22,650 nucleotides of DNA from Candidatus Uhrbacteria bacterium (GCA_013203725.1 JABMPK010000102.1:1-22650); one strand, 5' to 3'. Shown: positions 6,652 through 13,593, counted from the stretch's first letter. The notes: a model not told the origin generated them from the letters alone. Translations and numbers: made by a program.

Positions 6652-8004
6652 TTATGTAACATCAACTGTGACTGAACCTTTGGCCAATTCTACCTCCAAC
6701 CTATCGCCTTTGTCGAGTTTTGTTGGATCTTTCAAGATGCCAGCGCCTTTTCGTACAATCGCATAGCCTCGCCCTAATACTCGTTTTGGGTCCATCTCTC
6801 TAAGATATCGCGCTAAGCCGTCCACTCGCTCGGACGATCGCTTAAGCTCTAACCTTATCTTCTCCCCAGCATACTCAATACCAGAAACCGCTCGTTCAAC
6901 CTCGAACCTAATCGTCTGCAGCACATTCGTCACTCGCGTAACCGCACGATCCACTGCTACCCCACGAGATCTGAGAGCATCGTCAACACGATCCACCATA
7001 CGTCTCTCCATCATTTCGATCGAAGCCATTATCGCAACCTTATCTGGCACCATCATCTCTGCAGCGTTACTCGGAGTTGACGCGCGCAAGTCAGCTGCGA
7101 GTTCCGCCAACGACTCATCGCGCTCGTGTCCTATACCCACCACTATCGGAATCGAGCTACCAAACACGGCACGAACGACAGACTCGTCGTTGAATGCCAT
7201 CAAATCCTCTAGTGACCCACCACCACGTGTCAAAACAAGAACATCAGGTCGAGTCTCACCTTCAAGCGTGTTGAAATAATTGATAGCCATCACAATCTCC
7301 GGCGGAGCGTTCACACCTTGAACTCTAACGTGCGCCAGGTCTATGTCAACATCTCCCCAACGATTTGAGAGTATTCGTACAAAGTCTGTAAACGCAGCAG
7401 CATCGCGACTCGTAACAATCCCAATTCGTCCTGGGTATAACGGAATCTCACGCTTACGCGATTCTTCAAACAACCCTTCGCTCGCCAACTGCTTTTTTAA
7501 AGCTGCTAACTTCTTTGCCAACGCCCCCTCACCAACAGGCTCGATCCTATTTATATTGAGCGTAAACTGACCATACTTTGGGTAAATCTTCGGCGTCGCT
7601 TCAACTATAATGCGATCACCGTTCTCAATATCAACATGTAGCTGATAAACCGTCATGAAACATTTTAATAGAGCACCGTCGTTAACATCCTTGAGCGTAA
7701 ACCGAATCCACTTTCCCTGAGACACTCCATACTCCGCAACCTCACCCTCTATCACGAGTCTTGGTCCTGCAATCTTAAAAAGCTGGTCGTTGATCAAGTC
7801 AACGGCAGCCGATACTGACAACGCAACAGGCTCTCCAGATACCTCTTCCTCAAGTTCGTCATTGCGAGTCGGGCCACCTTCAAGCTCGTCATTGCGAACC
7901 GGAGCGGTAGTGGAAGGTGAAGCAACCTTTTCGATTAAGTCAGATCCAGCATCGCTAGTATCGTCATCAGCTTCGTCGTTAAAGTTAAAAAGTGATTGAT
8001 TCAT
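6652..8004 (-). CDS. xseA: Exodeoxyribonuclease VII large subunit
   Basis: The 450-residue protein contains an OB-fold (about 84-155, VIEGEVAEYGVSQGKWIRFTL), then the catalytic domain with PGRIGIVTSRDAAAFTDF, RGGGSLEDLMAFNDE and VVGIGHERDESLAELAADL, followed by RASTPSNAAEM and a long coiled coil to the C-terminus. It degrades single-stranded DNA to oligonucleotides with XseB. ATG 8004 is used because it overlaps the stop of the upstream gene (TAATG). The first 60 residues are an acidic extension before the OB-fold, containing two in-frame copies of RNDEL (37-41 and 47-51), encoded by a 30-base tandem that matches the edge of a dispersed repeat. Confidence 0.95.
   Translation of the reverse strand: MNQSLFNFNDEADDDTSDAGSDLIEKVASPSTTAPVRNDELEGGPTRNDELEEEVSGEPVALSVSAAVDLINDQLFKIAGPRLVIEGEVAEYGVSQGKWIRFTLKDVNDGALLKCFMTVYQLHVDIENGDRIIVEATPKIYPKYGQFTLNINRIEPVGEGALAKKLAALKKQLASEGLFEESRKREIPLYPGRIGIVTSRDAAAFTDFVRILSNRWGDVDIDLAHVRVQGVNAPPEIVMAINYFNTLEGETRPDVLVLTRGGGSLEDLMAFNDESVVRAVFGSSIPIVVGIGHERDESLAELAADLRASTPSNAAEMMVPDKVAIMASIEMMERRMVDRVDDALRSRGVAVDRAVTRVTNVLQTIRFEVERAVSGIEYAGEKIRLELKRSSERVDGLARYLREMDPKRVLGRGYAIVRKGAGILKDPTKLDKGDRLEVELAKGSVTVDVT
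7855..7914 (-). repeat. 30-base tandem within xseA resembling repeat family A
   Basis: Two adjacent units (each with CGTCATTGCGA, 7857-7867 and 7887-7897) encode RNDELEGGPT and RNDELEEEVS. CGTCATTGCGA is also the outer edge of the intergenic family A elements at 16540, 20310 and 20612. Confidence 0.75.
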
Positions 8005-8480
8005 TAGACAAGAAACCAAGATGGTTGAAACCAATTAATCGTGATCGCGAATAAGATAGCCATTATTGCTGTTGTTACAAAGACCTCGAACCACATCCAC
8101 TTATCTTCCTTATACCCCATGATTCCAAATCCAAGCGCAGGGAACACCACGAATCCGAGAGTGGCCCACGCGCACAACGCGAACACAATATGTGACAGTG
8201 CCGAATATGCCTCGATCTGAACCCAGAACCCAAGCTGGACAGTAAGCGGAAAGAATACTCCATACCCCAGCCCAGCGAGCAGATGTATCAGCAACCCAAG
8301 TGCCAAAACTTCGCGATCTTGCAACTTACGGCCAAGAAATGAATGCACATCAGGCAACACAATGTGCGACCCTCCCTTGTGCGCTTTACGGTTCATCTCG
8401 GCGAACAATGCAGGCAAAGCAAGCAAGAGTGCAATAAGCACCCCAACCCCTCCGCCAAGTAATATATCGTTTATGTTCAT
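8004..8480 (-). CDS. Membrane protein of unknown function
   Basis: 158 residues with four predicted helices: about 9-28, 60-85, 92-123 and 135-153. The loop AEMNRKAHKGGSHIVLPDVH after the first helix is basic and His-containing. No family was recognised. ATG 8480 (MNINDILLGGG) is preferred to the TTG at 8558, because the extra codons (GNIGPIGRIGPIS) simply translate an AT/GC palindromic repeat (8513-8545) lying before the gene. It lies inside the C39-like/xseA/xseB operon and its TAA overlaps the xseA ATG. Confidence 0.72.
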   Translation of the reverse strand: MNINDILLGGGVGVLIALLLALPALFAEMNRKAHKGGSHIVLPDVHSFLGRKLQDREVLALGLLIHLLAGLGYGVFFPLTVQLGFWVQIEAYSALSHIVFALCAWATLGFVVFPALGFGIMGYKEDKWMWFEVFVTTAIMAILFAITINWFQPSWFLV

Positions 8481-8512
8481 AAAAACTGTTGCAAACCCGT
8501 GCTGTTTCTTGC

Positions 8513-8545
8513 TTATAGGTCCTATTCGTCCTATAGGACCTATAT
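8513..8545. repeat. ATAGGTCCTAT palindromic repeat (family D)
   Basis: TATAGGTCCTAT followed by TCGTCCTATAGGACCTATA: iterated AGGTCC/GGACCT half-sites forming an imperfect palindrome, in the short gap upstream of the membrane protein start. A related copy is inside the C39-like gene at 9304-9334. Confidence 0.7.
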
Positions 8546-8599
8546 TCCCTAGATGCAACTAACGCGAAAGAAAAAGGAAGCCTTGAGATCTCCCCTATT

Positions 8600-9511
8600 T
8601 TACTTCTTTGAAACAACTATCACAACTTTCGCGCCGTTTGCCGGGTCGCCACCGTTCCAATCACCCATCGCATTCATGATTGTTGTTTGTTTATACACGT
8701 ACCCATTGCCGTTGCGCGTACCCGGATCATTAGTGACGAATGTGGAGTCTGTGTATCCGCGCACAACAAGCATGTGGTAAAGAGGCCCGGCTCCCGAAAA
8801 GTTCGGATTCCCAAGCTCTCGCCCTGCTGCAGGGACAATCACAGGTGACCCACTAGCCAGCGCGCTCTTTATCTCGTCGACAGTAGGATCTTGCACTATG
8901 TTAAAGCTGTAGTCTGGAAACATAGCCTCCGCAAATCGTTTAGTCTCCGCGACTGTTGTATCAAGATACAAGTCATACTTTTCGGTCTCCAACGCGACAA
9001 TGTCTAAAATCGCTTTGTCCGCGCTATCCGCCGAGCTTAAATCAACCAGAGTATTATCAAAAAACGATACAGCCATCAATACACTCGCTTCCTCACAAGC
9101 TTCTTGATATGGCAAACCCCAGTTTGAATGCGGCGCCTGAGAAGTAAAAGGAATCGCGAGGTTGATCGACACCGGCACCGCAGGGACGCCTGAATCTTCC
9201 TGAACGTTCTGGCTCGTAGGGGTGGGATTCTTCCCACCCACGCTAGCATCTTCCAGCAAATCACCAGCGTCTACCAGAGTATCCTCCTGTGCGATCTCTT
9301 GCTCATAGGTCCTATCGGTCGCATTCGACCTATCCTCCTCGGCCGCAACCACTTTCCCAGCATCCTCAGCACCAATCTCCTCAAACGTAACAGCCTCCGG
9401 CACACCAACAGACAGAACATCCTGCTGTATCTGATGACGATTCTGATACGCAAACAACCCACCGATCGCGATAGCTCCTGCAAGCAAGATTGTGATTACA
9501 ATGCGTTTCAT
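8600..9511 (-). CDS. Membrane-anchored C39-like cysteine peptidase
   Basis: 303 residues: an N-terminal signal anchor (IVITILLAGAIAIGGLFAY, about 4-22), an acidic linker (about 30-115), then a Peptidase_C39_2-like domain with IPFTSQAPHSNWGLPYQEAC, Cys139 as candidate nucleophile, His246 in LYHMLVVRGYT and Asp262 in VTNDPGTRNGNG. The domain would be outside the membrane; the family includes peptidases and inactive relatives. The linker is partly encoded by dispersed DNA repeats: residues 61-69 by family D and 89-98 by family C. Its ATG overlaps the stop of the nuclease gene upstream (ATGA), so the two are translated from one message. Confidence 0.85.
   Translation of the reverse strand: MKRIVITILLAGAIAIGGLFAYQNRHQIQQDVLSVGVPEAVTFEEIGAEDAGKVVAAEEDRSNATDRTYEQEIAQEDTLVDAGDLLEDASVGGKNPTPTSQNVQEDSGVPAVPVSINLAIPFTSQAPHSNWGLPYQEACEEASVLMAVSFFDNTLVDLSSADSADKAILDIVALETEKYDLYLDTTVAETKRFAEAMFPDYSFNIVQDPTVDEIKSALASGSPVIVPAAGRELGNPNFSGAGPLYHMLVVRGYTDSTFVTNDPGTRNGNGYVYKQTTIMNAMGDWNGGDPANGAKVVIVVSKK
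9215..9246 (-). repeat. Family C palindrome inside the C39-like gene
   Basis: CGTAGGGGTGGGATTC / TTCCCACCCACGC is a near-perfect palindrome that stays in frame and encodes SVGGKNPTPT. The same sequence pattern, including the flanking CGCTAGCA, is intergenic at 19783-19831 and 19970-19998. Confidence 0.8.
9304..9334 (-). repeat. Family D palindrome inside the C39-like gene
   Basis: CATAGGTCCTATCGGTCGCA and TTCGACCTAT form an imperfect palindrome related to 8513-8545. It is translated as DRSNATDRTYE within the linker. Confidence 0.6.
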
Positions 9512-10926
9512 TTCTTCCCGGCTTTTTCTTTTAGCCAGTCTTTAAGAACCCTGGTCGCCCTAACGTCATCTTCATTATACTGTATTATCTTTTTCATCAT
9601 GGGGGCGTTGCCTTTATCCAACCACTCATGGAACCACCGTATTGAGTTTACACCACCCGCATCCTCGCTCCTCCATTGGAACCCAATATATTGGGCGATG
9701 TCTTTCAAAGAGTAGAACGATAGAGGGAAGATTACCGCAGGTCGTAACACCGAGTTTAGGTCAATGAAGTTGTTTCGCCAACTCTCAATCGCGCCTTCTG
9801 GTGCGCCGAAGCGGTCGATCAACTTTGCGCATACAGAAATCTCGTACCAACCGTAGTGATAAACCGGAGCATGTTGGTTCTCATTCAAAAACGCAGTAAA
9901 CTCATTCCATGCAGTTTGCTCGTCCTCCTCTCTTTCCGCGACGAATGCGTGATATTTTTCAGTAACCGTACCGTCTTCGTTATACTGAACTTTCAGAACG
10001 CCAAACAAATAATCAATATCACGTACAGGGTCAGCCTCAATGTCAAAAAACAGCTCAACTGCCTCGTCTCTGAATTTTATTGGCTCTACAATATCGTGAA
10101 GACGTTCCTTTAGCGCTATCGCTTGTCTCTGCAAGAAGGAGAGTCTGTTAAAAGAAATATCTATGATCTTTGTCTCCAGAACTTCCAAGTTTGCCGACGC
10201 AAGCCCAAGAACAGTCTTGATTCCCTCACGGTTCAACTCATCAATCTCGCCTCTATGGATGCGGTTCAGCACCGAGAGCTCATCGCACGCCACAGCCTCG
10301 TCCAAACAAACCTCAAAGAACGGTGACGCCTTGCAGCCGCTCGTCAAAATATGCCCAGGTTCCTCCCCTGCAAGTATCTTCTCGATTCTATCTAACGTCA
10401 ATCTATAGTCAGCCTCAAAGACGGCAAGGTTGTAAGACATCACAATGCCGCTTGGAGTCATGATGTACCCGCTTGTAGGCTTAACTTTCTGAATCACCTC
10501 CAACAAATCTGCGTAGAACGAACCCTGCATACGGTGCTCATCACGAATACCACGCGGATCTGAAATGCGCTTGATGTCGACTGACACGTAGTAGTAATTA
10601 CCGAATTCACTCTTCCCTTCAACGCGTTCCAGAATATCCGGTCTCCCAATCCAGTGACCATCCATCAGGACTCCGCTGTAGATTGTACTGACACCTTGCC
10701 GCATAAAGTCTACTGTGCGGCTGAACGCGTCGTCCATATCCTCGTCACGCACAGTTTCAAACTCGCCACGTGCTTTCAGCAACCCCTCCATGACTTCTGG
10801 TAAGAGTCCGTCGTCAATCATCCGTTCCTCTAACGCATCCAGCCCATTTCCATGAACAAGATCACGTCTAACCCAACGTGGGCATTTTGTGTGATAAAAG
10901 AAAGTTTTTTCTGTTAGTTGTTTCAT
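9508..10926 (-). CDS. TM0106-type RecB-family nuclease fused to an RNase H-like exonuclease
   Basis: 472 residues in two parts. Residues 1-220 form a PD-(D/E)XK nuclease: GRPDILE with Asp97 and SVDIKR with Asp117/Lys119, followed by a QGSFYADLL helix as in RecB/Cas4. Cys15 near the N-terminus and Cys198, Cys207 and Cys214 after the core have the one-plus-three layout of 4Fe-4S nucleases (Cas4, AddB, Dna2). Residues 290-465 are an RNase H-fold 3'-5' exonuclease with FFDIEADP (Asp295, Glu297), FIDL (Asp389) and YNEDDVRAT (Tyr450, Asp454), a DEDDy set. The pair is known as the TM0106 family; the in vivo role is unknown. ATG 10926 is preferred to GTG 10941 because TATACT lies six bases upstream. 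Confidence 0.88.
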   Translation of the reverse strand: MKQLTEKTFFYHTKCPRWVRRDLVHGNGLDALEERMIDDGLLPEVMEGLLKARGEFETVRDEDMDDAFSRTVDFMRQGVSTIYSGVLMDGHWIGRPDILERVEGKSEFGNYYYVSVDIKRISDPRGIRDEHRMQGSFYADLLEVIQKVKPTSGYIMTPSGIVMSYNLAVFEADYRLTLDRIEKILAGEEPGHILTSGCKASPFFEVCLDEAVACDELSVLNRIHRGEIDELNREGIKTVLGLASANLEVLETKIIDISFNRLSFLQRQAIALKERLHDIVEPIKFRDEAVELFFDIEADPVRDIDYLFGVLKVQYNEDGTVTEKYHAFVAEREEDEQTAWNEFTAFLNENQHAPVYHYGWYEISVCAKLIDRFGAPEGAIESWRNNFIDLNSVLRPAVIFPLSFYSLKDIAQYIGFQWRSEDAGGVNSIRWFHEWLDKGNAPMMKKIIQYNEDDVRATRVLKDWLKEKAGKK

Positions 10927-10932
10927 GGTGTC

Positions 10933-10938
10933 AGTATA
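10933..10938 (-). promoter_or_regulatory. -10 element of a leaderless promoter
   Basis: TATACT six bases upstream of ATG 10926 places the expected start site on the ATG itself. No good -35 is seen; the upstream DNA is the 32-base A/T-rich element at 10951-10982. Confidence 0.5.
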
Positions 10939-10950
10939 CACGAAAAAGTA

Positions 10951-10982
10951 TTTTCAATTTATAGTTTAGCAATTTTCAAGTT
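10951..10982. repeat. 32-base A/T-rich repeat, copy 1
   Basis: TTTTCAAT, six variable bases, then TTTAGCAATTTTCAAGTT. An equal-length copy with one further mismatch lies on the opposite strand at 16849-16880. Confidence 0.65.
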
Positions 10983-11021
10983 ATTGAGTTCTTTCGCATA
11001 ATACAACCAAGCGTGTCCCCT

Positions 11022-11100
11022 TGTCATTGCGAGCGGCAGCGAAGCAACCTCGTTCGGCGTAATGCTTGAGCGAACTCAAGAGATTGCCTATAGAGGTTGA
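11022..11100. repeat. Family A dispersed repeat, copy A1
   Basis: Left edge GTCATTGCGAGCGGCAGCGA, then AGCAACCTCG; the right arm is degenerate (TAGAGGTTG). It fills the gap between the nuclease operon and the cyclophilin gene. Confidence 0.8.
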
Positions 11101-11116
11101 AAATCTTTTTATTAGC

Positions 11117-11136
11117 AAAACGCGCCCTCAGGCGCG
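11117..11136 (-). terminator. Terminator after the cyclophilin gene
   Basis: On the minus strand GCGCGCC, TGA(G), GGCGCG then TTTT. Confidence 0.75.
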
Positions 11137-11144
11137 CTCCACTC

Positions 11145-11852
11145 TTAGTTCAACTCGATTGAATTTATTGTGATTGGTGTTACCGGCTTATCTCCGGTCT
11201 GTGGACCGCCTGTTTCCGATGTTGCAATAGCGTCCACGGTAGCTTGTCCCTCTGTTACCTGACCAAAAATGGTGTAGGCGTTTGGAAGTGATACTGCTCC
11301 ATGCATTATGAAGAACTGACTTCCATTCGTGTTTGGACCAGAGTTGGCCATCGCAAGCGTTCCTGGTGGGTAAGTTGTATGTTCACCACCAAGTTCGTCT
11401 GCAAACTTGTAACCAGGACCACTTGTTCCGGTTCCTGTAGGATCTCCTCCTTGGATCATGAATCCTTCGATCACACGGTGGAAGATAATTCCATCGTAGA
11501 ATCCGGTGTTGGCGAGAACAAGGAAGTTACTTACCGTCATTGGAGATTCTTCTCCAAATAGCTCTACTGTTACATCACCCTTACTTGTCTTGATAGTAGC
11601 TGTTCGATTTGTACGATCAGCCGCCTTCAATACGCCTGGGAACGCAGTAGGTGGGGCTGTGAAGTCTGACAAGGAAACTTCCGCTTGAGGTTCTGTGTTC
11701 TCGTCCATGTTAGTGTCTTCAACTTGAGTAATACCGAGTACGTCCTCTAGTTCTGCGTTAACGTCATTTTGAGCTGGTTCGCTAACTGCACATCCTGCGC
11801 CAACAAGCACAAGTGTCGCGAGTGCGAACGAAAATAGTGTTTTGTTATTCAT
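11145..11852 (-). CDS. Lipoprotein cyclophilin-type peptidyl-prolyl isomerase
   Basis: 235 residues: signal peptide with lipobox LVGAGC (Cys21 lipidated), an acidic linker to about residue 85, then a bacterial-size cyclophilin domain. Seen: TIKTSKGDVTVELFGEESP, the catalytic-region FHRVIEGFMIQGGDPTGTG with the conserved Arg, LAMANSGPNTNGSQFFI and YTIFGQV. It would fold exported proteins at the outer face of the membrane. The promoter is TTGCAT (11889-11884), 16 bases, TACAAT (11867-11862), nine bases before the ATG, with the -35 overlapping the T tract of the preceding terminator, so this is a compact single gene with an almost leaderless mRNA. Confidence 0.93.
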   Translation of the reverse strand: MNNKTLFSFALATLVLVGAGCAVSEPAQNDVNAELEDVLGITQVEDTNMDENTEPQAEVSLSDFTAPPTAFPGVLKAADRTNRTATIKTSKGDVTVELFGEESPMTVSNFLVLANTGFYDGIIFHRVIEGFMIQGGDPTGTGTSGPGYKFADELGGEHTTYPPGTLAMANSGPNTNGSQFFIMHGAVSLPNAYTIFGQVTEGQATVDAIATSETGGPQTGDKPVTPITINSIELN

Positions 11853-11861
11853 AGTGTGAAG

Positions 11862-11889
11862 ATTGTAACAAATCCCCTCAAAAATGCAA
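11862..11889 (-). promoter_or_regulatory. Promoter of the cyclophilin gene
   Basis: TTGCAT-N16-TACAAT; expected start about three bases before ATG 11852. Confidence 0.6.
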
Positions 11890-11909
11890 AAAACAGGCTT
11901 TCGCCTGCT
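11887..11909 (-). terminator. Terminator after the Lys/Ala-rich membrane protein
   Basis: Minus-strand GCAGGC, GAAA loop, GCCTG(T) and six T. Confidence 0.85.
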
Positions 11910-11915
11910 TTCAAT

Positions 11916-12191
11916 CTAGTTAAGAATCTGTAGTGACGCGATTCGCCTTGCCTGAGCGTCTAATTGTGATGATTGCTGGTCCAACTTATAACTTGCCATG
12001 GACAGTATAGTCACCAACGAGAATACCGATACGAGCAACATCGCCAACACCTGTGTATAACCCAACGGCGGGCAGTTTACACATACACCACTCATTACTG
12101 GTGGCTTTACTGCTACTTCCTTCTTCTTAGCTGGAGCCTTTCGCTTTGCCGGAGCCTTTTTTACCGCTTTCTTTTTTGTTTTTGATTCCAT
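11916..12191 (-). CDS. Small membrane protein with a Lys/Ala-rich, histone-H1-like tail
   Basis: 91 residues. The first 30 are almost only K, A, P and R (KTKKKAVKKAPAKRKAPAKK), like the basic tails of histone H1-type proteins. Then come a Cys pair (VCVNCPP, about 36-41), one transmembrane helix (about 47-68) and a short helical end. A basic tail facing the cytoplasm could bind nucleic acid or ribosomes at the membrane; this is inference, and no family was recognised. TATAAT (12205-12200) lies eight bases before the ATG and overlaps the stop codon of the upstream gene. Own terminator. Confidence 0.75.
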   Translation of the reverse strand: MESKTKKKAVKKAPAKRKAPAKKKEVAVKPPVMSGVCVNCPPLGYTQVLAMLLVSVFSLVTILSMASYKLDQQSSQLDAQARRIASLQILN

Positions 12192-12200
12192 ATAAAAATA

Positions 12201-12986
12201 TTATAACACTCGGAATCCCTCTTGTCCTGTGGATGACTCAAGGAAATTCGCACAACCCGACCCAACTTCCCACCTTACTATTGCGCGCACCGAGCCTTCT
12301 ACGTCAGTATCGTTAATTAATAAAGTAGCATCTCGGTCAGTTACAGTGTTCACATTCTGTCCATGAACAGTAGGAGGATCCTCGCATCGACCAGTCAGTG
12401 CGGACTCTTCCAAAAGAACATAGTCGCCATCAACTGTAGAGTAAGCAAGGTCTACGTCGTAAGCCTGAGTCCCAGGCGGCATGCTCATAAACGCGCTAGT
12501 CAACACGGCATCCCGATCAACATCGCCCACTACCACACTCGGCATCTGGAGTAGTGTCCAGTTTGAAAAATGGCTAGTTGCCGCCTCAAAGTATCCCAAC
12601 TCATCATCCCGCCGAGTCTCAACAGGTACCCACACAGACCGACCAGCATCAAAGAAACCGATACGATAAGATTTATCAAGCTCGCGTTTTCTTGTAGGCA
12701 CTCTCAACGCAACAGGAGTCGGAAGCACGACACCATCTGGATTGATCGTATAGATCTTTTCCACGGCAGCAGTCCAGTTCAGCCGCGACGCACCTTCATC
12801 AACTTGAACAAGTACATCAAAATCAGACGGGAAGTCACCAGCAACTGTCATGCCACCGTCGACGGTAGAAACTGTCCTATACTCAGGTCGCGTATTCAAA
12901 AATAGTACAGCAAACCCAACGACGAAGATAAACCCACCAATCAAAAGAGGTCCAATAACCTGATTATGCGTTTTGTTTTTTATCAT
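12201..12986 (-). CDS. Membrane-anchored exported protein with a ZU5-like domain
   Basis: 261 residues. One helix (about 10-30) is followed by an extracellular part. Residues about 75-145 (PDGVVLPTPVALRVP, then YRIGFFDAGRSVWVPVE, ending ATSHFSNW) resemble ZU5 domains, which end in a His-Phe-Ser site that self-cleaves in PIDD1 and UNC5CL; here His139-Phe140-Ser141. The rest (150-261) looks beta-rich, with Cys201 and Cys245 as a possible disulphide. ATG 12986 is chosen because TATAAT (12998-12993) lies exactly six bases upstream; the longer reading starts in a terminator. Function unknown; the domain call rests on pattern only. Confidence 0.75.
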   Translation of the reverse strand: MIKNKTHNQVIGPLLIGGFIFVVGFAVLFLNTRPEYRTVSTVDGGMTVAGDFPSDFDVLVQVDEGASRLNWTAAVEKIYTINPDGVVLPTPVALRVPTRKRELDKSYRIGFFDAGRSVWVPVETRRDDELGYFEAATSHFSNWTLLQMPSVVVGDVDRDAVLTSAFMSMPPGTQAYDVDLAYSTVDGDYVLLEESALTGRCEDPPTVHGQNVNTVTDRDATLLINDTDVEGSVRAIVRWEVGSGCANFLESSTGQEGFRVL

Positions 12987-12992
12987 GTAGGT

Positions 12993-12998
12993 ATTATA
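12993..12998 (-). promoter_or_regulatory. -10 element of a leaderless promoter
   Basis: Consensus TATAAT six bases before ATG 12986. The best -35 candidates (TCTTGG at 17 bases, TTGGCA at 15) fall inside the preceding terminator. Confidence 0.6.
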
Positions 12999-13000
12999 GC

Positions 13001-13032
13001 AAAAAAATCGAGATGCCAAGATGGACATCTCG
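13001..13032 (-). terminator. Terminator after the truncated GNAT gene
   Basis: Minus-strand CGAGATG (13032-13026) pairs with CATCTCG (13015-13009), followed by ATTTTTTT. Confidence 0.8.
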
Positions 13033-13038
13033 AAGTAG

Positions 13039-13320
13039 TTATACTTTACGCCGCGCGCGCCACTCTTCCGCGGTCAGCGAGTAGACCAATTCGTCTTGCC
13101 GATCACCGTCTGAAATAACGATACCCAACACAACATAGCTAGTGGCCTTGTACATACCAGCAATCCACTCACGCTCACGAACCTGGTTAATCGGCAAGAC
13201 GCGACTAAGCCATCGTCGCGAATCAGGATCATTGATCCACCGAGTAACAATCTCAGCGTCGCTCTCTTCGACCGGACGCAGATACAGACCATCGCCACGC
13301 AAAAACACCGTCGGCAACAT
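13039..13320 (-). CDS. Truncated GNAT acetyltransferase (N-terminal half)
   Basis: 93 residues. LYLRPVEESDAEIVTRWIND and RRWLSRVLPI match the N-terminal half of RimJ/RimL-type GNAT enzymes (normally 160-180 residues). Around residue 65 (LGIVISDGDR) the similarity ends, and a 20-residue unrelated tail (ELVYSLTAEEWRARRKV) leads straight to the stop and terminator. The acetyl-CoA-binding motif (R/QxxGxG/A) is absent, so catalysis is not expected. It may be a decayed gene or a small domain with a new role. It starts 12 bases after the terminator of the 29-codon gene. Confidence 0.65.
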   Translation of the reverse strand: MLPTVFLRGDGLYLRPVEESDAEIVTRWINDPDSRRWLSRVLPINQVREREWIAGMYKATSYVVLGIVISDGDRQDELVYSLTAEEWRARRKV

Positions 13321-13331
13321 ATCGAACCTAC

Positions 13332-13370
13332 AAAGAAAAAACCCCTGCCGTCACAATGACAACAGGGGTT
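13332..13370 (-). terminator. Terminator of the 29-codon gene (possible attenuator of the GNAT fragment)
   Basis: AACCCCTG (13340-13347) with CAGGGGTT (13363-13370), inner stem GTCA/TGAC, then T6-C-T3 on the minus strand. Outside it ATATCGAAC (13319-13327) and GTTCGATAT (13375-13383) also pair. Confidence 0.82.
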
Positions 13371-13391
13371 CTATGTTCGATATACACTACA

Positions 13392-13481
13392 TCACATCAA
13401 ACACAACACGCCTGCTGCCATTGAGGCACAGAGCATCTCGCCCATGTCGACGTGCTTAATGTTGCGTTTGTATTGATTCAT
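13392..13481 (-). CDS. 29-residue small protein with its own promoter and terminator
   Basis: ATG 13481 opens a 29-codon frame: basic head MNQYKRNIKHVDMG, then a hydrophobic, Met- and Cys-containing tail (EMLCASMAAGVLCLM) that could insert in a membrane. A promoter lies nine bases upstream and a strong terminator 22 bases downstream, so a transcript of about 150 bases carries only this frame. It could equally be a small RNA, or a leader peptide controlling read-through into the GNAT fragment. No homology recognised. Confidence 0.5.
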   Translation of the reverse strand: MNQYKRNIKHVDMGEMLCASMAAGVLCLM

Positions 13482-13490
13482 ATTGATATT

Positions 13491-13519
13491 ATTAGACCAC
13501 GGTTTAGGCGTGGTGTCAA
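13491..13519 (-). promoter_or_regulatory. Promoter with internal palindrome (possible operator)
   Basis: TTGACA (13519-13514), 17 bases, TCTAAT (13496-13491). The spacer is itself a dyad, CCACG-N7-CGTGG (13497-13513), a good place for a repressor. Confidence 0.7.
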
Positions 13520-13564
13520 GAGGGCGATGTATTAAATGTGGAAGGCAAGGTTGACATGCGAATA

Positions 13565-13593
13565 TTGACATAACGCTCATTTTCCGATACATT
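13565..13593 (+). promoter_or_regulatory. Promoter of the lipoprotein gene
   Basis: TTGACA (13565-13570), 17 bases, TACATT (13588-13593); another TTGACA lies at 13551-13556. Expected start near 13600, leaving a leader of about 70 bases. Confidence 0.65.

Noticed and set aside
8480..8558. Longer start of the membrane protein (GNIGPIGRIGPIS)
   Set aside because: The added codons are a translation of a family D palindrome from a TTG; ATG 8480 fits the first helix.
13039..13320. Calling the GNAT fragment a functional acetyltransferase
   Set aside because: The acetyl-CoA-binding motif is missing.
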